A stretch of 64,000 bases of DNA from Sisyra terminalis (lineage: Eukaryota > Arthropoda > Insecta > Neuroptera > Sisyridae), in contig OY292278.1 of the NCBI GenBank assembly GCA_958496175.1, positions 41,416,001-41,480,000 on the forward strand, given 5' to 3'. Below the pieces are notes generated by a model that saw only the letters and a program-made list of their open reading frames with translations, was not told the origin of the DNA and did no database searches. Of this stretch, positions 47,750 to 60,392 are shown one piece after another. Both the position numbers and the translations under genes were made by a program. Numbering within the stretch: the first letter of the stretch is position 1; each line of letters begins with the position of its first letter.

Positions 47750-50700
47750 CTAAAGACAAAAACATTTCCCACTATGCAAATTATACATTTCGAATCAAAA
47801 AACATTCAAGCAAAATGTTAAGATCCTAAAGGACACAACATTCCGAACAGCAAACGTTTGCCCATGCAAAACATGAATGCGTTCTTTGAGTTTGCCATCA
47901 ATGGGAAATCTAAACAAATTACGTAGAACAGTTCGAGATTCGACTTGCACAATTCCCATAGATCCCTAAGAGTAAAAACCTAACACTTGTCTGTTGCAAC
48001 TTAAAAACAAAAAAATAGAATTTCCTTATGCAAATCATACATTTCTAATCAAACATTATTCAGGCAAATTGCCAAGTTCCCAAAGGACACAACATTACCA
48101 AAAGCAAACGTTTGCAAATGCAAAACATGAAAGCAATTTCTGGAGTTTTGTCATCAGTGGGAAAGCAAGGCAATTAACGTAGAGTTCTGCTTGCCTTTGA
48201 CCTGCATAATTTACATAATTTCCTAAGACTATTGTCCAGTTTAATCCCGAGTCCTGGAAAAAAAAATTCTAAAAATTGGACCCAGAAAAAAAAAATTAAT
48301 GACCGATATCATTATGCCAATCATACATTTCTAGCCAAACATTATTCAAGCAAATTACCAAGGTCCCAAAAGACATAACATTACCAAAAGCAAACGTTTG
48401 CAAAAGCAAATCATGAATGCATCTTCTGGAGTTTTGTCAACAGTGGGATATTAAAGGAATTTACGAAGAATACTGTTTACCATCGAATTGCATAATTTTC
48501 ACAATTCCTTAAACTAATGTCCAGTTTAATTCCAAGTCCTGAAAATAAATAAATTCCCAACACTGGACCGATGAAAAGAAAAAAAATTAAGCCTAATATT
48601 ATTATGACAATCATGCATTTCTAGCCAAACATAATTCAGGCAAATTACCAAGATCCCAAAGGACAAAACATATCCAGAAGCAAACGTTTGCAAATGCAAA
48701 TCAAGAATGCAATTTCTTGAGTTTTGTCATCAGTGGGATATCAAGACAATTTACGTAGAGTCTTGCTTGCCTGTGACCTGCATAATTTTCACAACTTCCT
48801 GAATCTAATATACAGTTTAATCCTAAATCCTGAAAAAATAAATTCCTAACACTGGACTGGTGGAAAGAAAAATAAAGACTAATAACATTATGCCAATCAT
48901 ACATTTCTTGTCAAACATTATTCAGGCAAATTACCAAGATCCCAAAGGACAAAACATTACCAATAGCAAACGTTTGCAAAAGCAAAACATGAATGCAATT
49001 CTGGAGTTTTGTCATCAGTGGGATATCAAGGGAATTTACGTAGAATGCTGCTTGTCTTTGACCTGCATAATTTTCACAATTTCCTAAAACTAATATCCAG
49101 TATAATCCCGAGTCCTGAAAAAAAAAATCCTACCACTGGACCGATTAAAAGAAGAAAAAAACCAAGGACTTATATCATTATGTCAATTATACTTTTCTAG
49201 CCAAACATTATTCAGGTAAATAGCCATGTTCCCAAAGGACAAAACATTTCCAAAAGCAAACGTTTGCATCACAAATCTTGAATGCTATTCCTGGAGTTTT
49301 GTCATCAGTGGGATATCAAAGCTATTTACTTAGAATACTGCTTGGCATCGAATTGCATAATTTTCACAATGTCCTAAAACTAATGACCAGTATATTCCCG
49401 AGTCCTGAAAATATAAAATTCCTAACACTGGACCGATGAAAAAAAATAAAAGACCAATTTCATTATGTCAATCATACATTTCAAGCCAAACATTATTCAG
49501 GCAAATTACCAAGATCCCAAAGGACAAAACATTTCCAAAAGCAAACGTTTGCAAATGCAAAACATGAATGCAATTCCTGGAGTTTTGTCATCAATGGGAT
49601 TTCAAGGCAATTTACGTAGAGTCCTACTTGGCTTTGACTTGCATAATATGCATAATGTCCTAAAACTAAAGTCCAGCTTATACCCAATCCTGAAAAAAAA
49701 TTCCTAACACTGGACCGACGAAATGAAAAAAAAAAAAAATTAATATCATTATGTTAATCATACATTTCAAGTCAAACATTATTCAGGCAAATTACCAAGA
49801 TCCCAAAGGACAAAACATTTCCAAATGCAAACGTTTGCACATACAAATCAAGAATGCAATTTCTGGAATTTTGTCATCAGTGGTTTAGCAAAGTAATTTA
49901 CGTAGAACACTGCTTGCCATGGACTTGCATAATTTTACAATACCCTAAAACTAATGTCCAGTATAATCCTGAGTCCTGAAAAAAAAACCCTATCTCTGGA
50001 CCGATAAATGAAAAATAACTAAATAAAAACTAATGACATTATGTCAATTATGCATTTCTAGCCAAACATTATTCAGGCAAATTGCCAAGATCCCAAAGGA
50101 CATTACATTTCCCAATGCAAACGTTTGCAATTGCAAAACATGAATGCAATTTCTGGAGTTTTGTCATCATTGGAATATCAAGGCAATTTACGTAGAAAGC
50201 TGCTTGCCATCGACCTGCATAATATTCACAATGTCCTAAAACTAATGTCCAGTATAATCCCGAGTCCTGAAAAAAAATTCCTAACACTGGACCGTTGAAA
50301 AGAAAAAAAAAATCTAAGACTTATATCATTAGGTCAATTATACTTTTCTAGCCAAACATTATTCAGGCAAATAGCCATGATCCCAAAGGACATAACATTA
50401 CCAAATGCAAACGTTTGCCAATGCAAAACATGAATGCAATTCTGGAGTTTTGTCATCAGTGGGATATCAAGGGAATTTACGTAGAATGCTGCTTGTCTTT
50501 GACCTGCATAATTTTCACAATTTCCTAAAACTAATATCCAGTATAATCCCGAGTCCTGAAAAAAAAATCCTACCACTGGACTGATAAAAAGAAGAAAAAC
50601 TTATATCACTTATATCACACTTATATCATTATGTCAATTATACTTTTCTAGCCAAACATTATTCAGGTAAATAGCCATGTTCCCAAAGGACAAAACATTT

Positions 50701-51420
50701 CCAAAAGCAAACGTTTGCAAATGCAAAACATGAATGCAATTCCTGGAGTTTTGTCATCAATGGGATTTCAAGGCAATTTACGTAGAGTCCTACTTGGCTT
50801 TGACTTGCATAATATGCATAATGTCCTAAAACTAAAGTCCAGCTTATACCCAATCCTGAAAAAAATTCCGAACACTGGACCGATGAAATGAAAAAAAAAA
50901 TAAAATTAATATCATTATGTTAATCATACATTTCAAGTCAAACATTATTCAGGCAAATTACCAAGATCCCAAAGGACAAAACATTTCCAAATGCAAACGT
51001 TTGCAAATGCAAAACATGAATGCTATTTCTGGAGTTTTGTCATCAGTGGGATATTAAAGCAATTTACGTAGAACGCTGCTTGCCATCGAACGGCATAATT
51101 TTCACAATTTCCTAAAACTAATGTCCAGAATATTTCCAAGTCCTACAAAAAATAAATTCCTATCACTGAACTTATGAAAAGAAAAATATAAAAAGACTAA
51201 TTTCCCTACGAAAATCAAACATTTCAAGCCAAACATAATTTAGGTAAAGTACCCAGATCCCAAAGGACACAACAATCCGAACAGCAAACGTTTGCACTCG
51301 CAAATCATGAATGCGTTCTTTGAGTTTGTCATCAATGGAAAATCTTAAGCATTTGCGTAGATCAATGTTTGATTTCGAATTGCATAATCCACACAAGTCC
51401 CTATAATCCCTAGTTAATTC
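47750..51420. repeat. Satellite array C, 13 monomers
   Basis: Palindromes start at 47850, 48104, 48390, 48680, 48966, 49256, 49541, 49827, 50117, 50407, 50707, 50993 and 51284. Type I monomers at both ends, type II inside. Confidence 0.95.
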
Positions 51421-51493
51421 TAAACTAATTGGAAATCCGTGGATCCTTGGAGTCTGAAAGAAATTCCTGAAAGAAAAGTTCGTTAATCCTTAC

Positions 51494-51657
51494 GTGGCTA
51501 AATACTCAGCCGGCCGCCGACTAAAAATGCGTCCGTGCCGCAAGAGCGTACGACAATTAAAACGTCCAGGCCATTACAGCGTCCGATAATAAAAGCGCAG
51601 AGGCTACAAGAAGCGTCCGACAATTAAAGCCATTAACCGACATAAATATTTAGCCAC
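51494..51657. other. GC-rich box bounded by an 11-bp inverted repeat (unit C)
   Basis: Same box; arms at 51494-51504 and 51647-51657. Confidence 0.7.
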
Positions 51658-52797
51658 ATCTAACTTATAACTAATTTTCTTATAACTAATTTGACTTATA
51701 ACTAATTGAAACAAACATATGAGCAAGCCGGCGCGCAGCGTCCAACTGTACCCTTATGTTTTTGAAAACTTAAAACTAACGAAACCCAAAAAAAAAACAC
51801 ACACAAAACAAACAAAAACAAACAAAGCAAACTAAAACAAACAAAAAACAAACCAACAAATAACAAACAAAAACACACAAAAAACAATCAAAATACAAAC
51901 AAAAAACAAACAAAATACAAAAACTAACAAAAAAAACATATGAGCAAGCCGGCGCGCAGCGTCCAACTATACTCTTATGTTTTAGCTAAAATCTAAAATC
52001 TAACAAACAAAAAAAAAACACAAAAAAGCAATTTAAACATTTATGGGCCATTTTCACACCTGACCCTACAAATGTGTCAAGAAGTAAAAAAAAAAAAAAA
52101 AACACACACACAAACAAACTAATATGCCATACTACTAAGTAAAAAAATTCCAAACGCTAGTAGACGCACTATGCGCTACGTAAGAAAAAAAGCGAAAAAA
52201 CATTTATGGGCCATTTTCACACCTGACCCTACAAATGTACTAAGTGAATTGCAGAAAAAAAAAATTAAAAAAAATAAAACTCATTCATCGTAAAGATAAT
52301 CCAACAGTAATCCAGAAGTTAATCCAAATCGTAATCCAAAAGATTTGCCGAAGATGTACTCAAACGTACTGCAAAAGGTATCCAGAAGAAGAAATCCACA
52401 GAATGTTTTAAAAATATTTGCTTTTGCGTAATTGTTCACCGGTAGGTATATTTAAGACAAAACCTACCATTTAAAACTTTGCTAATTTTTTTGTGTTTAT
52501 TTTAAACTACCCCAAATAAATTTATAGAAGTAGATAAGGGAAGAAATTAATTTTTTTTGTTTAAATATTTTCTTTAGACAACTAGCCAATAGCATTAAGA
52601 AAAAAGTCAAATAACAATGAATTTGTTATATGAAAACATGAATGTATTGTTTTGACAGCTCTTTGACAGCGATTTGAATAACAATGAAGAGTGGCCACTA
52701 TTGGCCGAAAAAATAACTAACTTTTTCAAATTTGAAAGCCGCGAGAATAAACGATTGTTTCGATTTTCGTGATTCTTCGTGAATCTTCGTGAAAAGC

Positions 52798-53381
52798 TTT
52801 GGCGCCAAGTCTAACCGAAAAGCTAACTGTAATTTTCTCCCAAATTTATGAATACAAATGATTTTCCCTTTTTTTCAACAGGTTTCAAAGCGTTTACAAG
52901 TAAAAAAAATGTTTGAAAAAACTTTGATGCTCCAATAAAGTTAACTACCCCGCACGCTCACGCCCCCGATTCTCACTAGGATGAAGTCCAGAAAAACCTA
53001 TCCAATTCCCCGAAATATTGAAATGCTTTAAGAATATCCCATTTAATTTTCATTTCCGAAAAATTTACTATTCTGAAAGTTTTTCAATCGAAAATTGCAA
53101 GTGGCTAAGATGGTTTTTTTGGCGGGTGCTAAGGACGCTAAAGACGCCAACTTTTGAGTCGAGAAATCAGAAAAGTTTTCTCACCGAAATCGAAAATTTT
53201 TATCTCAATCGATAACTGATCGATTAAACTTTCACTTTACACTAATTAATTGCAAGAAAGCAAAAGAAAAACTTTAGTTTTTCCACATTTTCTCGGGAGC
53301 GGTTTGATGCTTGAACGCGAACGCGGTAAAACTAAAGCGCGCTTTGTTAATGACCATCGTCCTACCGAATGGACCAATCAG
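52798..53381. promoter_or_regulatory. Promoter-like region with E2F-like and CCAAT motifs (unit C)
   Basis: Same arrangement: TTTGGCGCCAAG at 52798-52809, TTTGGCGGG at 53118-53126, CCAATCAG at 53374-53381. Confidence 0.35.
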
Positions 53382-56300
53382 ATTGCAGCGTGTCAGCGTC
53401 TTGAAACTAGAAATTTTACCGCAATTTTCAAAATATGGCAACAATATTTTTTAACTTTAAATTCCATTAATTTATTTTTTAAAAACCTTTTTGGATTGGT
53501 AACTTATTTTGATCATTATAAAAAAAATAATTGTATACATTGAAAATTTATTTGATTTATTAAAAAGCTGATGAAAATTTATGTTCTTTATACTATTTCC
53601 TTTTCTTTTTATTTGTCCATTTAAGCCCTTAACAAAATGATCTGATGATTCTTTTAAAATAAATATATTTTTCACATAATTTCGAAGTGTAAAGTAAAGT
53701 GATTAAAAACAGTATAATTAACTAAAGTAAAATATGAAAAATAAATGGATTTCCTTGAATTTTACATTGCTTGTACCTACAAATAATTTCAACTTTCTTA
53801 CGAAACAATATAGGTAGTTGCAAGAAATTATGTACCTATCAACCTAAGTTTAGAATTTTATGAATCATTTAATTCCAACAAAGTTACTCTTAGAACAAAC
53901 AATATAATATATTGTTAATATTGATTGCGAAGAAAATTCCTACATTTAAAATCTTCTGAATCGCATATTCATTTTTCCATTTGTTTTTCTTAAATATAAT
54001 CTTTCCCTCCTTCCTGTAACGTACATAATTACTCATTATTGCCTTTTAATAATTGCAATCATCCTAATTGCTTTATCGAATTTGAAAACTGTCAAAGTAT
54101 GATATCTCGGCTGGATGCCAGATTAAAACAATCCAATCCAATTAGATTACTATAAATATTATTAAAGAAACCAGTTTTTGGCATTATAAAACTAAAGATT
54201 TATTTATGAATGTAATTAAAAGAAATTCACAATTAAAACATTTGAGTTCTTCAAATACAAGTTTGATGGTTTCTTTATATTTTTATAAATCTTTGTCACC
54301 TTTTACAACTTTTTTTAAATCACAGTCTAAAATAAAAATAAAAACATTTTTGTAAACAAAGACTTATAAACGTTCTTTCAATTGGTCGTAGCCGATATAA
54401 TTCACTGAATAATTAATGTTATGAGGCCTCAAACATTCCATATAGTTACGTATTAGTCTTAAGAGAAATATTCTTCTATTCTTCATTATTCTTAGTTTAT
54501 TTCTGGTTAAAAAAAAACAAAATAGTACTAGCTGATATTTGGTTTATATCGGCAGGTTTCGAACCTGAAGAGTATACCTATAACAAATTTTACATCCATT
54601 AGGTACTAAATGGTGGTTATCAGTTAGAAGGTTCAATCAGCAATGCATTTACCGAATATTCAGGTGAAAACTTACAGCATCAGACGTTTGTTTAAATTGA
54701 TATGAAAAACTGCAAAAAAAAAGAAATAATTATCTAAACATTCAATTAAACTCTCAACAAAATTTAACTTACCACATAAATCTTTTGTACGCTTAAAGTT
54801 TCTCGAGACAATTATGTTTTTACGGTTCGAAGAAGTTGTTTTTGAGTTGACAATTGAAAACACATCAATCAAAATATTGAAACTTATCATAAAACTGGAA
54901 AAATCGAATGCAAATTAGAAAAGTTCAAATGAAAAAGAAGTCCTTAAAAACTATACAATCTACCTTCCTTTTCTCTTAGTTCTTTCAGTTATTGAAAATT
55001 GGAGCCGTTTTCAAATTGTTCCAGACCTTGTAATTTAAAAGTTTGCTCACATTGTCACTTCTTTTATGTATCTCTTATTAACTGATGTTCGCTAATAATT
55101 TGATGGTTTAACATTAGAAGAAACCGTATGAATCTCCGGACAAAATTTGGTGGTTTTGGTAAAATACTTCGAAGTTATTTCCGATTTAGTGATGCTGGAG
55201 TCGTTTGGATTATCTACATACAATTTTGATAGTTTCAGTACAGTTTTTCAGCCCCTGGAATATAAAAACACGTATATGTTTTGCATTATGTTGTGAACTA
55301 GAAAAAGAGAAAACTTTTTAAGTAAATACTTTACGAAACTTCCAACAAACTAACACATGTACCTTAACTTATATTCCACATTGAGCCGGCAATTTCATGT
55401 TGAAGAAATGATCGAAAAATGCATAGCTTTGTCCTTCCCATCCTTCCTGTATTGATGGTTGTTCTCAATGTCTGAGATAATTAATCCTTCATCCTTTTGG
55501 ATTTTTCAGGTGAAGAATTGATGCTTTTGGTGATTGCAACTCACTTTGCAACGCAATTTGTAAGAACCATTCCAATTGTAGTCGAAAACTGAAAAAAACC
55601 TACAACAAATTAAGGTAGATTCAATAAAATCTCAACAAATTATAGATAAGTACAACATACCATTCATTTCTTTCAAAGTTTAATTCTCTCATGGTAATTG
55701 CGTTTTAGTGACTTAGAAGTTCTTTGAAAACAGAAATTGTTAAACACATTACTAATCCTCAAATTTGTTTAGGTACCTCTTTACCTCGGTTTCTATAAAT
55801 TCCAGTTACTACAATCGTACAATAACTTTTAAATGCTCCATTATCATTTAAAATAAATAGATTTCAATGATTTATTTTACTCACTTTTAAAAGAAAACCT
55901 AAATATATAAATTCGTCTGAAGACCGACCCATCGGTTGCAATATTGGAAACATTACTAACATTGAATAGGAGGGAAAGGTTTGTTTTGATATTTCGTTTT
56001 CCCTCATACTTTCAGGTAGTGAGATTGAGTTTTTTTTATAGTATTTTACTAGTTACTCGTAAACTAGTTACTCGTACCTTGTTGTTTTTTAGCGATAAAC
56101 ATCTGCATAAGTGTTGCCGGTGTTGCAGTCCTTACATCCGTAAATATATTTACAATATATTTGTGGTTTAAACTTCAATTTTCTTATTTCTATTAATTCT
56201 ATAATTATTTTAATAAAGTTTATGAAATTCGATCATAAAAATCTTATAGTTAGATTATTTTAGTTAGTTAGATCTTATAGTTTGATCGATTATTTCTCAA

Positions 56301-57750
56301 ATCAATCATCTCCTCCCTTTTCTCCACTGTATCTCTTAATCTATATACATATAAATATATTGATAATACATATATAGTCTTAATGATTAAAAAGAAAGAA
56401 TGCACAAATAATTATTTATATAAACTATATCAAATCAGAAAAATAACTTTTTCTTTAAAACAAATGAGACCAAAACTCATCACCCAGATGTTGAAATGTT
56501 CGCCGTGTTTTGCTTGTGATAGTAGATGTTTGAATTCTTTAGCAAAGAAGGAAATGTCCAGCTTAAATTTACAATTGATTTTTAATTTTATGATTTATTC
56601 GAATCCTCGAAATTTCATCTGTTTGAAGATAATGTTTTCAGGGGTGATTACACCCCTAAAATGCGTTGAAACCATTTAAAATCGCAGTGCTGATCATTCT
56701 ATAACTTAAGATTTATGAAGTCAATTAGATTTCTAAAATAAACCAAGTAGAATTTTTTTGCAACTAAAAACATGTAAATTACCTATTTTCATCCTACGCC
56801 CCCCCCGCTCAAATTGCTATAATGAACTCAAAAATTAATATGTTTATATCTCAGTCCCAAGACGAAAATCAATTTATAAGTTATATGTTTCTGCGTATAC
56901 TAAACATTCTATAGGGGGGAAAAGTCACTAAGCTCGTTCCTTTCTAAATTTGCCAACTATTTACCGTTTTTCAGTTGAAAAAATCGAAAATTTAGGAAGT
57001 TGTTACCAAAAAAAATTTTTAGTGAAAATCGTGAAAAAAAACATTTTTTTTTGTTAATGGACTGTTCGGGAATTTATATCCTCCCCACCCCGATCTACTG
57101 ATAATCCTGGTGTAAGTTCTTGGCTAGGTTTGTAAGCTTTTTATTCTACAAACTTTGAATTATTGTTCATATTATTTGTCAATTGATTAGTCCTTTAATT
57201 CATTTGTGATTTATACTTCACTGTTGCATTTATGTATTTGAGTTGCCTATACAGCAGCATGCAAAATTCGGTAACTTTTCTGGGTTGATACTTGATAAAA
57301 AGAATTTACTATTTTATTCTATCTACACTTATATCTACATATAAAAACTATATACTAATATAACTATATAATTAAAAATAGTTTTAAATGAATTCGAATC
57401 CAAATAAATAATTATTAACTTTGAATTTTGGTGGAATGCCATTAGCATTTGGTCGTAATTTTCAACAATTTTTACAAAGCAAAACATAACGAATCATTTA
57501 AATTAGGCAATAAATTTGCTTTAATCAAATAATATTCTAAGATCATTGAAAAACAACGCGCTGCATATGCAATTAAGATTAATAATTTTTACATTTCGAA
57601 CAGTCTTCAGCTTTGTTTCTCTGAGAACTATTTGGAAATCAAACAACACCATTTAAAGTGGGAAATGAAAAAAAATAAACTATTACATGTAAATGATTTA
57701 TATGCTCATTTAAGTTAGTTTTCAATATTTTTTTTTTGTCAATAAACGTC

Positions 57751-57791
57751 GTAATTTAAATAAAAAAAAAAAAAAAAAAACATTGCGGAAC
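57751..57791. other. Deletion scar of the retrotransposon (unit C)
   Basis: Where unit B has the element, unit C reads gtaatttaaat, 17-19 A residues, then cattgcggaacc. The poly(A) tail and 3' target copy remain while the 5' target copy and element body are gone. A tttaa-type microhomology exists at both ends of the missing part in B. Confidence 0.75.
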
Positions 57792-60392
57792 CGTGGAGAA
57801 ATATTAAACATTTTTGACTACTTCTAGTTTTGCTACTTTTTCAACTTCTTCGTTATGATTTGGTTTACCATTCAGCTGTTTCGAAATTATATTAAGCTTT
57901 AAGGATAGAAAAAATCCAATTATATATTCCGACGTTATCATTAAGATGTCTGAAAGTAATTCGAGATTTTTCCAATCATTTACGGTTGTTGATATATTAT
58001 AATGAAGTCATTATTATCAGGTTTTCATAGAGTAATTCGATTTTGATGATTCTTTTGCATTGAATTGATAATAAAACTTCAAGAAATTGAACCAACGATA
58101 AGAGACCTTAAAGAAGATAAATAAATTTTATTTAGAAATAATAACAAAGCTTCTGAATTTGTCTAAGTCACTAACTTTGAGTCGATATCAAATGCCAAAG
58201 CTCTAAAATATTAAGAGGTTTAAACTTTTAAATAAACAGGGAACAGCCTTATTTGATTTGGGAATCATTAATAGTATATAGCTTTACGATTTAGTGGAAA
58301 TGTATATATGCAGAATAGAGTTGAGCCAATGGGTATGAGAAAAACAAAGCTTTTCTATGACAAAATATTTTTACTGTGGAAAGATGTATATATATACAGA
58401 TTTTCTTAAGAATACAATTTTGGAAAGCTAGCAATTTAAAAGCGACGGTTGATTAAAGAGATTCCAAATCGAGGTTGTCATAATTTTCATTTTGAATATC
58501 TAAATGAGCAGGAAACGATGTTTTGAGGGACTTAAGCACTTGATGAAATATTGTCATCCAACCAATGTTACATTAATGTTGAGCAAAACATATACCAATG
58601 CAGGAAAACTAAATATTTAGCAGAGTATTCTCCACGATTATGCTGGTATAGAACAATTTGGTTCGGTATCTAAATTTAAAGGTGAATTTCATTCTGTTTC
58701 TAAGGGATTTTCAATATTTGATAAGTATTTTTTTCGATTTTCTTGCACTTAATATGTGAATTGTCACTAAAAAATTTTCATTTTTTTATGTTATTATATC
58801 TACAAAATTCAGCTTGGGTCTTCATCAGACCCATCCCTAGTTTTGGAAAACATTAAACGACAAAATCCTTTCTAAGATTAAACAGTATTAAAATAACAAA
58901 TAGTAAAAATAAGATATTTCGAAGAACTTGAACCAAAACTGATTAAAAAATTAGCCAAAAACATAAACTTAACGAAAATAATTAATTTTATCCATAGCAA
59001 AAAACTAGTTTGCAATAACTTAGCGATGATTTGGTTTCCTTTCGTGGTGGATTCGTATTACAAAAAGAGCTTTAAAAATAAACCAAATTCTAATAGGAAA
59101 ATAGATTTATTCTGCAAGGACTAAGTCACGGAATCATTTTGAACGAAATTTTGTCAAGGTTCACTAGAAATCTTGCATTAGTGGGAGGCAAATATAAGAA
59201 AGAGTCCAGTTTATCCTTCATCGCAAATTCAATGACCATTCAAATTTTCCTGTTTTAACTAAGGTTGGTTAGAACATAACTTTGATCGTTGTAATTTAAT
59301 TAATAAAATTATTAATTTTTTACATTAATTTAATGTTATTTAATCGTTGTAAATTGATCTGATTAATTGAATATGCGAAGACTTTGGGAGACTTTTGAAA
59401 CTTTCTAATGAAACTTTTTAAAAACAAAACACGTTGTTTAAGGCGGCTACAGCAGCGCCAGGGTCAGCAAACTAAAAAAATATTAAAAACTCAATTGCAA
59501 TTCTCTAACTATTGTATTTTTATTAAAATGAAAACTAATTTGGGTTATTGGGTTAAATATAAAAAAAAAAGTAAAAATATTTATAAGGATAAAAAATCCA
59601 ATTTAATTTTATTTATGATGCACTTCTATAACAGCTTAAAATATATTAAAAAAACACATTTTACAGTAATTATAAATGATTTTAAGAAAAATTCAAAAGT
59701 AATAAAAAAAATACTATGGAAGAATATTAAAACTATTATAAAATAACAACTCAATCGATGAACATAAGCTTAATTCCTCTAAAACTAATATTACAATAAT
59801 TCAAATACTTTTAAAGTAATTGTAAAAACTAGGTTTTTCTGGAAAAAATTAAAACAAATACAGCTGTTAAAAGATACAATAAAACAAATAATTTAAAGAA
59901 GTTACATAAAACTAACATCCGTTTTGTTAGAACCACAAATCAATTTTTTGAAGGATTCGTTCTTTCCATTTTCGATGATTGCAGAATCATTTCGATTGCA
60001 TTCTTGTAAACAATTCTAAAATAAATAAAAAACACAGTAAATATCGTTTTAAAATATATTCTGTTAAAAATAATTCACCGTCATAAACGTAAGGTGTACT
60101 TCAGCATAAAAAATTCTTCCTATTCAGCATATTGAAATTAACAGTTTTCGTGTCTTCATCTATTTTCCTCAGTGCTTGTTGTAGGTATTGCTGTCCCAAT
60201 ATTTTCAAAATTCAATAGGGTTATTACATCACCAAAGAATCGAAATTTTCCGACGAGGCCTCTGCAGGCGTTCGGAATGTTTCCGGAAAAGTTAGTTTAG
60301 AGATGGGACATCACAATTTTTTTCAAATTGGTGTGAACTGAAAATCAGCAAGAGACAATCCTCAAAACCAGCAGTCTTTGTCAAGAAGTATT

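Larger units (their letters stand above)
47664..60392. repeat. Amplicon unit C (12.7 kb)
   Basis: Third copy. Array at 47750-51420; spacer matching B, including the 750-bp segment that A lacks; retrotransposon reduced to a scar near 57751-57791; then the same second spacer as B. Two patches (about 55590-55835 and 58965-59050) are clearly more diverged from B than the surroundings. Confidence 0.9.
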
